From the NCBI RefSeq assembly GCF_949769225.1, contig NZ_CATKPB010000006.1: a stretch of 64,000 nt of DNA; one strand, given 5' to 3'. Of this stretch, positions 32,253 through 40,331 are shown piece after piece. This DNA comes from Peptoniphilus_A genitalis. Its GTDB lineage: Bacteria > Bacillota > Clostridia > Tissierellales > Peptoniphilaceae. The notes beneath the pieces are model-generated. The model saw nothing but the letters and a program-made list of their open reading frames with translations. It made no database searches and had not been told where the DNA came from. Each line of letters starts with the position of its first letter. Within the stretch, counting starts at the first letter, position 1. The translations under genes were made by a program, and so were the position numbers.

Positions 32253-32305
32253 AAAAAACTGACCTCCTTAGTTGGTTTTTAAGTCCAAATTTGGGGGTCA
32301 GTTTA
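32253..32305 (-). terminator. Terminator of the FNT channel gene
   Basis: AAACTGACC pairs with GGTCAGTTT around a ~36-nt loop; the A-run at 32253 becomes the T-tract on the minus strand. Confidence 0.7.
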
Positions 32306-32320
32306 AAGCCTCGTCTTATT

Positions 32321-33076
32321 TTAGTTTTCGCTACCTAGAATATTATAGGTTATGGCAACTAAGAGGCCCCCAATAATATTTCCAATAGTGACGGGTATTA
32401 AATTTTTTAATATTAGTCTAAAAGTAAATTCTGGATTTAAAAACTTAGTAAGAGCAAAACAAGTCATATTTGCAATACTATGTTCAAAGCCAAGACTTAC
32501 AAAGGCAAGAATACACCAGAAAATTAAAATCAATTTTGCTGAGTCGGAAATTTTTCTTGAACAAATCAAAACTGCAAGACAAACCAAAATGTTACACATA
32601 ATTCCCTTAAATAAAAGTGGAAGAAAGTCGAAACTTGTCTTTCCAGTGGCTAGTTTTAATAGAGCTTCATTATATTCAGGAGAAACTCCAGTCATTTTAA
32701 ATAAATAAGAAATTAAAATTGAGCCTAAAAGATTGCCAAGATAGGAAAAAACTAAAATCTTTAAAAGTGTGGAAGTTTCAATTTTTTTGTTTAATCTTCC
32801 AATACTTGTCACAAGGACATTACCTGTGAAAAGTTCGCCACCAGCAAAGATTACAAAGGAAAGGGCGAGGGAAAAGACAAAGCCATTTATAAATTTAACA
32901 GCTGGAATTTCAAGTCCTGAAAAAACACTTGCAGATAGGGTCATGATTAACATTCCCATTCCAATAAAAAATCCTGCAAGAACTGAAGCGACCATGTACT
33001 TAAAAAGAGAATTTTCAAGTAAATTTTTCTTAGTGTTTGCAGAATTTGTAAGTCCACCAATTATATCCTTATACAT
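32321..33076 (-). CDS. Formate/nitrite transporter family channel
   Basis: A 251-residue protein with six membrane segments of the FNT family (FocA, NirC, HSC). Family motifs: FAGGELFTGNVLV near residue 101, and GFEHSIANMTCFAL near 198 with the conserved pore His. Formate is a likely cargo because histidine breakdown and Fhs in this window would release it, but nitrite or hydrosulfide cannot be excluded. AAAGAGGTGTG precedes the ATG. Single gene with its own terminator. Confidence 0.85.
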   Translation of the reverse strand: MYKDIIGGLTNSANTKKNLLENSLFKYMVASVLAGFFIGMGMLIMTLSASVFSGLEIPAVKFINGFVFSLALSFVIFAGGELFTGNVLVTSIGRLNKKIETSTLLKILVFSYLGNLLGSILISYLFKMTGVSPEYNEALLKLATGKTSFDFLPLLFKGIMCNILVCLAVLICSRKISDSAKLILIFWCILAFVSLGFEHSIANMTCFALTKFLNPEFTFRLILKNLIPVTIGNIIGGLLVAITYNILGSEN

Positions 33077-33153
33077 ATCACACCTCTTTTTTTACTTTAA
33101 TAACTATTATATCAAAAAGAAGCAGTTTTTCAATTGATGAAAGTCCTTTTATA

Positions 33154-34557
33154 TTAGTCTATTCTGTACTTTTTTGAATCTATTGCCACTATTATTACTT
33201 GAACAAGAGGCATCAATAGGTTGAAAAATAAAAATGGTAGATAGTGAACGGTGGAAACACCAAGGACTGTTGACATATAAGTTCCGCAAGTGTTCCAAGG
33301 GATCATGGCTGATGTAACAGTTCCACCTGACTCAAGAGTTGATGATAAGAGTCTAGGATCTATCTTCCTATCTTTGTATTCATTTTTAAACATTCTTCCA
33401 GGTACAACTATGGAGATGTATTGTTCAGGCATAGTTGCGTTGGTAAAGAAGCAAGTTAAAATTGTAGAAATCACAAGTCCAACCACAGACTGAACCCTGT
33501 GAAGGAACTTTTTAACTATGGCTTCGAGTATTCCAGTTTCTTCTGCAATTCCACCAAACATCATTGCGATAATAGTTAGAGAAATGGAAGACATCATGTT
33601 GTTTAAGCCACCAGTGGTTAAAAGTTTATCCACTGCTTCGAGGCCAGTGTTTGAAACATAGCCATTGAGTCCTGCTGATAAAATGTCTCCAAAGTTTACG
33701 CCTTGATAGATTGGTCCCAAGATTGCAGCTATAATAATTCCAATACTTATGCCGGGAACTGCTGGGAGCTTCTTGGCAATGGAAATTATTACGACTAAGG
33801 GTGCCAATAAGAGGATAGGTGAAATTGTAAAAGATTCTTTTAGTCCATTAGCGATTACGTCAACGTTGGATAAGTCGGCGCTAGCTCCCTTGTACTTGAG
33901 AGATAAAAACCCAAAAATCAAAAGTGTTAAGCCATAGGCAAGAAGAGTTGGCTTAAACATTGCCTTGATGTGGGTGAAGACATCTGTGCCCGCCATGGCT
34001 GGGGCAAGGTTTGTTGTATCAGAAAGAGGACTCATCTTGTCTCCAAAGTAGGCGCCAGATAAAACTGCACCAGCAGTTACAGGAGCAGGTATTCCAAGTC
34101 CACTTGCTATCCCCATAAGGGCAATCCCCATGGTGCCAGCAGTACCCCAGCTTGTTCCTGTGGCAAGAGACGTTATTGATGTAATCAAAACTGTTGCAAC
34201 AAGAAAAATTGAGGGTTTTAAAATCATAAGCCCATAGTAAATCATTGTGGGTACAACGCCAGCCAAGATCCAAATCCCAATTAAGACACCAATTATGGCA
34301 AGGATTATTATGGACTGCATGGCTTGTGAAATTCCCTTGATCATAGAGTTTTCTATAAACTTCCAAGAGTAGCCAATCTTTAGAGCAACAAGAGAGGCGA
34401 TTAAAACTCCAATGAGCATAGGGATGTGGGGGCTCTCTTCATACTTAATTATGCTTATAAACATAATTATTGTAAGAGAGACAAAGGTGAAGAGGGCTTC
34501 TGAAAAGTTTGCCTTCCTCACTTCTTTTTCATATTTATTTATATTTTTTTGGCTCAT
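33154..34557 (-). CDS. nhaC: Na+/H+ antiporter of the NhaC family
   Basis: A 467-residue membrane protein with about eleven hydrophobic segments. NhaC motifs: SLATGTSWGTAGTMGIALMGIASGLGIPA near residue 130, SGAYFGDKMSPLSDTTNLAPAMAGTD near 168, TNATMPEQYISIVVPGR near 370, and SGGTVTSAMIPWNTCGTYMS near 408. Members exchange Na+ for H+ or for organic acids and amino acids. TAGAGGTGTTTT precedes the ATG. A second, clearly different NhaC-type protein is encoded at 46596. Confidence 0.88.
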   Translation of the reverse strand: MSQKNINKYEKEVRKANFSEALFTFVSLTIIMFISIIKYEESPHIPMLIGVLIASLVALKIGYSWKFIENSMIKGISQAMQSIIILAIIGVLIGIWILAGVVPTMIYYGLMILKPSIFLVATVLITSITSLATGTSWGTAGTMGIALMGIASGLGIPAPVTAGAVLSGAYFGDKMSPLSDTTNLAPAMAGTDVFTHIKAMFKPTLLAYGLTLLIFGFLSLKYKGASADLSNVDVIANGLKESFTISPILLLAPLVVIISIAKKLPAVPGISIGIIIAAILGPIYQGVNFGDILSAGLNGYVSNTGLEAVDKLLTTGGLNNMMSSISLTIIAMMFGGIAEETGILEAIVKKFLHRVQSVVGLVISTILTCFFTNATMPEQYISIVVPGRMFKNEYKDRKIDPRLLSSTLESGGTVTSAMIPWNTCGTYMSTVLGVSTVHYLPFLFFNLLMPLVQVIIVAIDSKKYRID

Positions 34558-34669
34558 AAAACACCTCTAATAAATTCAAAAATTTAAATCATTATATCAT
34601 TTAAAAGACTTCATTAAAAGTTTTTATTGGACCTTAAAGATGGTATACTATAAGAGATTGGGGGAAATT

Positions 34670-35179
34670 ATGGAATTAAAAGACACAATTCGTGCAATTG
34701 AAGACTATCCAAAAGAGGGAGTTATCTTTAGAGACATAACAACTCTTTTAAAGGACAAAGATGCTTTCAAAAAAGCAGTTGATGAAATGGCAGCAAAAAT
34801 AGATGAAGACGTTGATAAAATAATTGGGATTGAAGCAAGAGGCTTTATCTTTGGAGCAGCCTTAGCCTACAAACTAAACAAGGGCTTTATACCTGTTAGA
34901 AAACCTGGCAAACTTCCTTGGGACAAGTTAAGCGAGTCCTATGACCTTGAGTACGGACAAGACTCCATTGAGATCCACAAGGATGCCATAGAGCCAGGAG
35001 AAAAAGTTGTAATAGTAGACGACTTACTTGCAACTGGTGGAACATCAAAGGCTTGCTTAAAACTTGTTAGGAGTCTAGGAGGAGAAGTTTCTTCACTACT
35101 TTTCTTGGCAGAGCTTGAAGGACTTAAGGGAAGAGATGTATTAAAGGGCGAAAAAGTTCTTTCTGTAATAAAGTATTAA
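34670..35179 (+). CDS. apt: Adenine phosphoribosyltransferase
   Basis: A 169-residue salvage enzyme that makes AMP from adenine and PRPP. Motifs: IEDYPKEGVIFRDITTLL at residue 8, IGIEARGFIFGAALAY near 50, and the PRPP loop VVIVDDLLATGGTSKA near 113. An upstream in-frame ATG at 34640 is rejected because it lies within TGGTATACT, an extended -10; the ATG at 34670 has GGGGGAAA before it. Single gene. Confidence 0.95.
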   Translation: MELKDTIRAIEDYPKEGVIFRDITTLLKDKDAFKKAVDEMAAKIDEDVDKIIGIEARGFIFGAALAYKLNKGFIPVRKPGKLPWDKLSESYDLEYGQDSIEIHKDAIEPGEKVVIVDDLLATGGTSKACLKLVRSLGGEVSSLLFLAELEGLKGRDVLKGEKVLSVIKY

Positions 35180-35285
35180 TTTAAAATTTTAAAATTTCTT
35201 GTAAATATATTTCAATTGATTTAAACTGTATCAAGTACGCATATTATTTTTTTAAGAATAATATAATAATTAAATAAATAAACTT

Positions 35286-35360
35286 ATGGGAGCAATATGC
35301 TGAGAGGAGTTAAGACTCGACCATTTTACTTGTTAGGATAATGCCTTGGCAAGGAAAAGT
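35286..35360 (+). promoter_or_regulatory. TPP riboswitch aptamer upstream of thiC
   Basis: The Thi-box core is plain: GGGAGC, GCTGAGAGGAG, a short stem, then ACTTGTTAGGATAATGCC and AAGGAAAAG. It binds thiamine pyrophosphate in nascent RNA. AGGAGT at 35305-35310 inside the aptamer can pair with ACTCCT at 35367-35372, the left arm of the following terminator, offering an antiterminator that ligand binding would prevent. Confidence 0.95.
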
Positions 35361-35366
35361 ATTATT

Positions 35367-35395
35367 ACTCCTATAATTTTATAGGAGGTTTTTTT
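35367..35395 (+). terminator. Riboswitch-controlled terminator before thiC
   Basis: CTCCTAT pairs with ATAGGAG, followed by seven Ts, ending five bases before the thiC ATG. The right arm contains the AGGAGG ribosome site of thiC, so the hairpin may block both transcription and translation. Confidence 0.85.
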
Positions 35396-35399
35396 ATTT

Positions 35400-36701
35400 A
35401 TGAAGTATGCTACTCAAATGGAAGCAGCAAAAAATGGATTTGTTACAGAAGAAATGAAAATTGTAGCAAAGAAGGAAAATGTATCTTGTGAATACTTGCT
35501 AGAGAAGATGGCATGTGGTGAAATTGTAATTCCAAAAAACAAAAACCACAAATCAATTTCTCCTGAGGGTATTGGGACTGGGCTTAGGACTAAGATCAAT
35601 GTTAACCTTGGAATTTCTAAGGACTTAAATGACATTGACATGGAAATGAAAAAGGTAGACATGGCACTATCTATGGGTGCAGAAGCCATAATGGATCTTT
35701 CAAACTATGGCAAGACTCAGGAGTTTAGAAAAAAGCTAATTGAAAAATCTACAGCCATGATAGGAACTGTTCCCATGTATGATGCAGTTGGATTTTTAGA
35801 CAAGGGTCTTTCCTTTATCAAGGCAGAAGAGTTTTTAGATGTAGTCAGAAATCACGCTGAAAATGGAGTTGACTTTGTTACAATTCACGCAGGGATAAAT
35901 AGGGCCAATGCAGAAATCTTCATGAGAAATAGACGTGTTAATGAAATTGTATCTCGTGGAGGTTCTCTTCTCTTTGGTTGGATGAAGATGAATAATCAAG
36001 AGAACCCCTTTTATGAATACTATGATGAACTATTGGATATCTGCCGTGAATATGACGTAACCCTTTCTCTAGGAGATTCGTTAAGACCAGGTGGGATTCA
36101 CGATGCAACTGACCCATCTCAAATAGCAGAACTTATTACACTTGGAGAACTTACAAAAAGAGCCTGGGAAAAAGATGTACAGGTAATAATTGAAGGACCA
36201 GGTCACGTGCCAATTGGTGACATTGAGATGAATATAAAACTTCAAAAGAAGCTTTGTCACAAGGCACCTTTCTATGTACTGGGACCTCTTGTTACAGATG
36301 TTGCACCAGGTTATGACCACATAACATCTGCAATTGGTGGTGCAATTGCAGCAGCTCATGGCGCAGATTTCCTTTGTTATGTAACACCTGCTGAACACTT
36401 AAGACTACCAGATGTCAATGATGTTCGTGAAGGTATTGTTGCTTGCAAGATTGCAGCTCATGCAGGGGACATCAATAAGTTAAAGGATGCAAGAGCTTGG
36501 GATCTTGAAATGAGTAAGAGACGACAAAAAATTGATTGGGAAGGCATGTTTGAGCTTGCCCTTGATAAGAAAAAGCCAAGAGAGTACAGAAATTCATCAA
36601 TGCCTGAAGAAGAAAATACATGTACAATGTGCGGATCAATGTGTTCTGCAAAGAATATGAACCTAATACTTGAAGGTAAAGATATAAAAATAGAATGCTA
36701 A
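35400..36701 (+). CDS. thiC: Phosphomethylpyrimidine synthase (HMP-P synthase)
   Basis: A 433-residue radical-SAM enzyme that turns aminoimidazole ribotide into the pyrimidine half of thiamine. The C-terminal cluster motif is CTMCGSMCSAKNM (CxxCxxxxC, near residue 412). Other marks are YDAVGFLDKG, TIHAGI near 162, GGSLLFGWMK and EGPGHVPIGDIEMN near 265, and DVAPGYDHITSAIGGA near 302. It is the shorter ThiC type that lacks the N-terminal extension. Its expression is gated by the TPP riboswitch directly upstream. Confidence 0.96.
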   Translation: MKYATQMEAAKNGFVTEEMKIVAKKENVSCEYLLEKMACGEIVIPKNKNHKSISPEGIGTGLRTKINVNLGISKDLNDIDMEMKKVDMALSMGAEAIMDLSNYGKTQEFRKKLIEKSTAMIGTVPMYDAVGFLDKGLSFIKAEEFLDVVRNHAENGVDFVTIHAGINRANAEIFMRNRRVNEIVSRGGSLLFGWMKMNNQENPFYEYYDELLDICREYDVTLSLGDSLRPGGIHDATDPSQIAELITLGELTKRAWEKDVQVIIEGPGHVPIGDIEMNIKLQKKLCHKAPFYVLGPLVTDVAPGYDHITSAIGGAIAAAHGADFLCYVTPAEHLRLPDVNDVREGIVACKIAAHAGDINKLKDARAWDLEMSKRRQKIDWEGMFELALDKKKPREYRNSSMPEEENTCTMCGSMCSAKNMNLILEGKDIKIEC

Positions 36702-36810
36702 TGCAGGACTATTTATTCATAAGAGTTTCTTGCTAAATAAAAAATAATTTAATAAAAACAAATTAATGAAAGATAATTTAATTAGAAAATAAAAAATAAA
36801 AATAGAAATA

Positions 36811-36886
36811 GGGAGCTTGTTGACAGGCTGAGAGGAAATTGTTAATTTCGACCGTTACCTGATTTGGATAATGCCAACGTAGGGAT
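36811..36886 (+). promoter_or_regulatory. Second TPP riboswitch, upstream of thiW-thiD-thiM/E
   Basis: Thi-box elements are GGGAGC, AGGCTGAGAGG, then TTACCTGATTTGGATAATGCC and AACGTAGGGA. No T-run follows. Instead TGTTGACAG in the aptamer's P3 arm (36818-36826) is perfectly complementary to CTGTCAACA (36905-36913), just before the GGGAGG ribosome site at 36920. This suggests control of translation by an alternative fold. The exact switching path is not clear from the sequence. Confidence 0.93.
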
Positions 36887-36930
36887 ATAAGGACTTTTGC
36901 TGCTCTGTCAACATTTCTCGGGAGGTTAAT

Positions 36931-37425
36931 ATGAAATCTAATACTAAGAAGTTGACTATGGCAGCTTTTTTTGTTGCCATTGCTGTTGTTTTTTCCTTTG
37001 TAAATATACCTGTGGGTCTTGCCAAATGTTATCCAATTCAACACATGGTTAATGTTTTATCGGCTGTCCTATTGGGACCACTTTACTCAGTCCTTGTTGC
37101 CTTTTGTACATCACTTATTAGGAATATGTCTGGAACAGGATCCTTAATGGCCTTTCCTGGTTCAATGATTGGCGCATTTTTTGCAGGAATTTTATTTTAC
37201 AAGACAAAAAAACTTTCTCTTGCCTTTTTAGGGGAAGTAATTGGCACAGGTCTTATTGGTGCACTCTTAGCTTATCCTATTGCTAAGTTTGTGCTAGGAA
37301 AAGAAATGGCATTATTTGGAATGGTTATTCCTTTTTCTGTAAGTACCCTTGGCGGCTCAATAATTGCCATAATAATTATTTTAAGCATTAAAAACACAGA
37401 GCTTAACAAATATTTTAATTTATAA
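36931..37425 (+). CDS. thiW: ThiW, substrate-binding (S) component of a thiazole ECF transporter
   Basis: A 164-residue protein with five to six membrane segments. The family signature is PIQHMVNVLSAVLLGPLYSVLVAF at about residues 35-58, followed by SLIRNMSGTGSLMAFPGSMIGA. ThiW is predicted to import the thiazole precursor of thiamine together with the shared ECF ATPases, which are not in this window. It sits first in an operon with thiD and thiM-thiE behind a TPP riboswitch, matching thiazole salvage. Confidence 0.92.
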   Translation: MKSNTKKLTMAAFFVAIAVVFSFVNIPVGLAKCYPIQHMVNVLSAVLLGPLYSVLVAFCTSLIRNMSGTGSLMAFPGSMIGAFFAGILFYKTKKLSLAFLGEVIGTGLIGALLAYPIAKFVLGKEMALFGMVIPFSVSTLGGSIIAIIIILSIKNTELNKYFNL

Positions 37426-37435
37426 GGAAGTAGAA

Positions 37436-38242
37436 ATGAAAATTAAAAAAATCCTCACTATAGCGGGATCTGACTCCAGTGGTGGTGCAGGCATACAGGC
37501 AGACTTAAAGACTATAAGTGCCTACAAGTATTATGGGATGAGTGCAATTACAGCCATAACAGCTCAAAACACCTTGGGAGTCCAAGATTCATTAAGTCTT
37601 GATGAAAGAATACTTAGGGAGCAACTTGAATCTATTTGTGATGATATTCTTCCTGATGCTGTAAAAATTGGAATGCTTGCAAGCCCTGGTCAGGTAGAAG
37701 TTATAGGGGAAGTAATTGATAGATATTTGAAGGATATTCCCATTGTATTAGACCCAGTTATTACATCTACAAGTGGCTTTACCCTTGTGCCTGATGATAC
37801 GGTTGAGAAGATGAAGGAAGTTCTTTTTGATAAAGTGACCTTAATAACTCCAAATCTTATTGAAGCTGGGATTATTTATGGGAAAGAAATTAAAAATCAC
37901 GATGGTATGAAGGAATCAGGCAAATTTTTATTTGAAAAATATGGGACAGCCTTCTTAATTAAGGGTGGACATCTTGAGGGGTCAAAGGATGACCTTCTCT
38001 GTGATGAGGATGGAATCTTTCTCATAAAAGGAAAGAATATTGAAAATAAAAATACACATGGGACTGGCTGCACTCTTTCCAGTACTTTGGCATGTGAACT
38101 TGCCAAGGAAAAAAATCTTTTCGATGCAGTTACAGATGCGAAAAAATATTTAAGTGGAGCAATAGCCTTTGGTCTTGATATAGGAAGGGGGAGAGGTCCC
38201 CTATATCATATGTACAATTTGAGTGATAAAGATGAAAATTAA
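37436..38242 (+). CDS. thiD: Hydroxymethylpyrimidine (phosphate) kinase
   Basis: A 268-residue ribokinase-fold enzyme that phosphorylates HMP twice. Motifs: TIAGSDSSGGAGIQADLKTISAYKYYGMSAITAITAQNT near the N-terminus, VLDPVITSTSG near 103, ITPNLIEAGIIYG near 139, and the anion hole NTHGTGCTLSSTLA near 206. AAGGAAG precedes the ATG ten bases after thiW; the end overlaps the next gene. Confidence 0.95.
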   Translation: MKIKKILTIAGSDSSGGAGIQADLKTISAYKYYGMSAITAITAQNTLGVQDSLSLDERILREQLESICDDILPDAVKIGMLASPGQVEVIGEVIDRYLKDIPIVLDPVITSTSGFTLVPDDTVEKMKEVLFDKVTLITPNLIEAGIIYGKEIKNHDGMKESGKFLFEKYGTAFLIKGGHLEGSKDDLLCDEDGIFLIKGKNIENKNTHGTGCTLSSTLACELAKEKNLFDAVTDAKKYLSGAIAFGLDIGRGRGPLYHMYNLSDKDEN

Positions 38243-39623
38243 ATGCAATCTAAAAAAACTAAGGGACAAGGCTCCCTTGGTACATATTATTTCCAATGGA
38301 GTTACTAGGGGAAGGGTAGCTGACTTTGTCCTATCTATAGGTGCAAGTCCAATGATGGCAGAGTACTCAAAGGAAGTATCTGAAATTACAAAAAAATCTT
38401 CAGCCCTAGTTTTGAATATGGGAATGTTAAATGAAGATAAGATTGAAGCAATTAAAATCGCAGCAAAAACAGCGAAAGAAAATAATATTCCCCTTGTCCT
38501 TGACCCAGTAGGAGTTGGATCTAGCGAGATAAGAAGAGATTTGGCAAAATATCTTCTGGACAATTTTAAGTTTAACGTCATTAGAGGAAATTTTAATGAA
38601 ATAAATTATTTAGCTGGAGGTCAAGCCTCTGCTGGTATAGACTCAAGAGATAAAAATTTATCTGAAGAGGACTTTATAGAACTTGCACTAAAGGTGAATG
38701 AAAAAACTGGGGCAACACTTGTCATAAGTGGCAAGTATGAAGTAATAGCTAACTCTCACATGCTTATATCTATACCAGGTGGTCATGATAGCTTGAGAAA
38801 AATAAGTGGGCTTGGGGATATGGAATCAGCAATGATAGGTTCACTTTTGGCTGCACCCATGTCAAACCTAAAGGCTTGTGCTATTTCGTCAATATTTTTT
38901 AGGCAGCTTGCAAGAGAAGTTATAGTTGATGGAAGTATAAATGCTCAAGATATAATAAGTAAAATTCAAAGGCTTGAGGAAATAAGTGGAGATATTGAAA
39001 TTTTATCGCCAAGCTATAAATTTGCGAGACCAAGCTTATATGGAATTTCTGATGGCAATGATTTGTTAAAAATAAAAAATGCAACAAGAGCTGGCATGAA
39101 AATTTATCAGCTAAGGGATAAGACCTCAGACGAAGCCTTGCTTGGAGAAAAAATATTAAAGATAAAAAAAGAAATTCAAGAAACTTGTCTCTTCATCCTT
39201 AACGATAATTTAAAACTTGCCAAAGAATATGAAACGTCTCTTCACCTAGGACAAGATGATGAAGAAATTTATCTTGCAAGAAAAATTTTGGGCAGGGACC
39301 CAATAATTGGTGCTACAGCAAAAACCACTGAGCTTGCAATAGAGGCAGAAAATATGGGAGCATCTTATATTGGTTCTGGAGCTTTTTTTGAAACAGAAAC
39401 CAAGAAAGATGCATCAATGATTAATTTGGAAAGATACAAGGAAATAAGAGATAGTGTTTTGATACCTGCATTTCCAATAGGTGGTATAAACAAGGAAAAC
39501 CTAGACTTATTTAAGGGGGAGGATATCCCTGGCCTTTGTATGGCCAGTGGAATTTTTTCTCTTGAAGAGAATGAAGTAGAGAAAAATGTAAGAGAAATAA
39601 TAGAGAAATTAAAAAAATTATAA
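38232..39623 (+). CDS. thiM-thiE: ThiM-ThiE fusion: hydroxyethylthiazole kinase / thiamine-phosphate synthase
   Basis: A 463-residue bifunctional enzyme. Residues 1-~255 are ThiM: PLVHIISNGVTRGRVADFVLSIGASPMMAEY near 15, VLDPVGVGSSEIRR near 92, RGNFNEINYLAG near 114. Residues ~263-463 are ThiE: LYGISDG, KIYQLRDKT near 290, LNDNLKLAKEY, LHLGQDDEEI near 340, IGATAKTTELA, and ASYIGSGAFFETETKKDA near 380. It activates salvaged thiazole and couples it to HMP-PP, giving TMP. ATG 38232 is chosen (GAGTG upstream); a GTG nine bases earlier is possible. It overlaps thiD by 11 bp. ThiM has TRGRVADFV where 'TNxVTxN' is usual, so the active site may be altered. Confidence 0.88.
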   Translation: MKIKCNLKKLRDKAPLVHIISNGVTRGRVADFVLSIGASPMMAEYSKEVSEITKKSSALVLNMGMLNEDKIEAIKIAAKTAKENNIPLVLDPVGVGSSEIRRDLAKYLLDNFKFNVIRGNFNEINYLAGGQASAGIDSRDKNLSEEDFIELALKVNEKTGATLVISGKYEVIANSHMLISIPGGHDSLRKISGLGDMESAMIGSLLAAPMSNLKACAISSIFFRQLAREVIVDGSINAQDIISKIQRLEEISGDIEILSPSYKFARPSLYGISDGNDLLKIKNATRAGMKIYQLRDKTSDEALLGEKILKIKKEIQETCLFILNDNLKLAKEYETSLHLGQDDEEIYLARKILGRDPIIGATAKTTELAIEAENMGASYIGSGAFFETETKKDASMINLERYKEIRDSVLIPAFPIGGINKENLDLFKGEDIPGLCMASGIFSLEENEVEKNVREIIEKLKKL

Positions 39624-39644
39624 AAATTATAAAAATTATAATAT

Positions 39645-39691
39645 AAAAAACACCCTCTTTACTGGACAAACCAGTAAGGAGGGTGTTTTTT
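39645..39691. terminator. Bidirectional terminator after the thiamine operon
   Basis: CACCCTCTTTACTGG pairs with CCAGTAAGGAGGGTG, flanked by A- and T-runs. It ends the thi operon and the convergent YxjI-like gene. Its stem is nearly the same as that at 1125-1165. Confidence 0.9.
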
Positions 39692-39721
39692 ACTTTAAAT
39701 TTTCTTGTATTATTTATATTT

Positions 39722-40222
39722 TTAGCCAGCAGAATTAGATCTTGCCTTAGCAGTATCCTTAATATTATTTAGACAAAGAGTAAGGGCAAGAAGAGCTTCT
39801 CTATAATTATCGTCGTGAACTGTGAGCCTATAAGTGTCAGTCATGGCAAATAAAGTTTTTTCAATTTCGCCAATTAAGTCCTTGTCCCTGTAAATTTCAA
39901 AATTCATGTCCCAAAAACTGCCTTGCAAATTTAAAATCTTACCATCATAGTCTACGTCAATTTTTCTTTTTAAAAGGCTAAATTTTGATTCAACTCTCAT
40001 ATATCTTCCGTCAGTAAAATTTACATTAAATTTTTGAAAGAGACTGAAAATATCTTTGTCAATGTCAAAGATGGGATTTTTATTTGCATCAGAAAGACTT
40101 GACTTGTAGCCTAATAAAGTAAAATCTTGGTTTACATAATAGGCAGCATTTCCATCGTCGTCTAATATAGGGTAGTGGTCTGTAATTTTAAAAAATTTTT
40201 CTTTGAAATAATAATTTTTCAT
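39722..40222 (-). CDS. LURP-one/YxjI-like protein (Tubby-type fold)
   Basis: A 166-residue protein. It begins MKNYYFKEKFFKITDHYPILDDDGN, then SLLKRKIDVDYDGKILNLQGSFWDMNFEIYRDKDLIGEIEKTLFAMTDTYRLTV-type sequence. That is the pattern of LOR/YxjI proteins, which share the Tubby and phospholipid-scramblase fold. The function is unknown in bacteria. CAAGGAGGAGTC precedes the ATG. It is a single gene. Confidence 0.75.
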   Translation of the reverse strand: MKNYYFKEKFFKITDHYPILDDDGNAAYYVNQDFTLLGYKSSLSDANKNPIFDIDKDIFSLFQKFNVNFTDGRYMRVESKFSLLKRKIDVDYDGKILNLQGSFWDMNFEIYRDKDLIGEIEKTLFAMTDTYRLTVHDDNYREALLALTLCLNNIKDTAKARSNSAG

Positions 40223-40283
40223 GACTCCTCCTTGGACTAAAGATATTTCTTAAAAGCTTTTATAAGTTTATAAAATTAATTAC

Positions 40284-40316
40284 AAAAAAATTTAACCCCA
40301 CAAAAGCTGTGGGGTT
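40284..40316 (-). terminator. Terminator of hutU
   Basis: TTAACCCCACA pairs with TGTGGGGTTAA; the As at 40284-40290 form the T-tract on the minus strand. Confidence 0.9.
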
Positions 40317-40331
40317 AAAAAATATCAGATA

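Noticed and set aside
34640..34669. Upstream ATG for apt
   Set aside because: It lies in an extended -10 box and would add residues not typical of Apt; ATG 34670 has a ribosome site.
36081..36398. 105-codon cysteine-rich minus-strand frame inside thiC
   Set aside because: Antisense shadow of thiC; the plus frame is fully conserved in family motifs.
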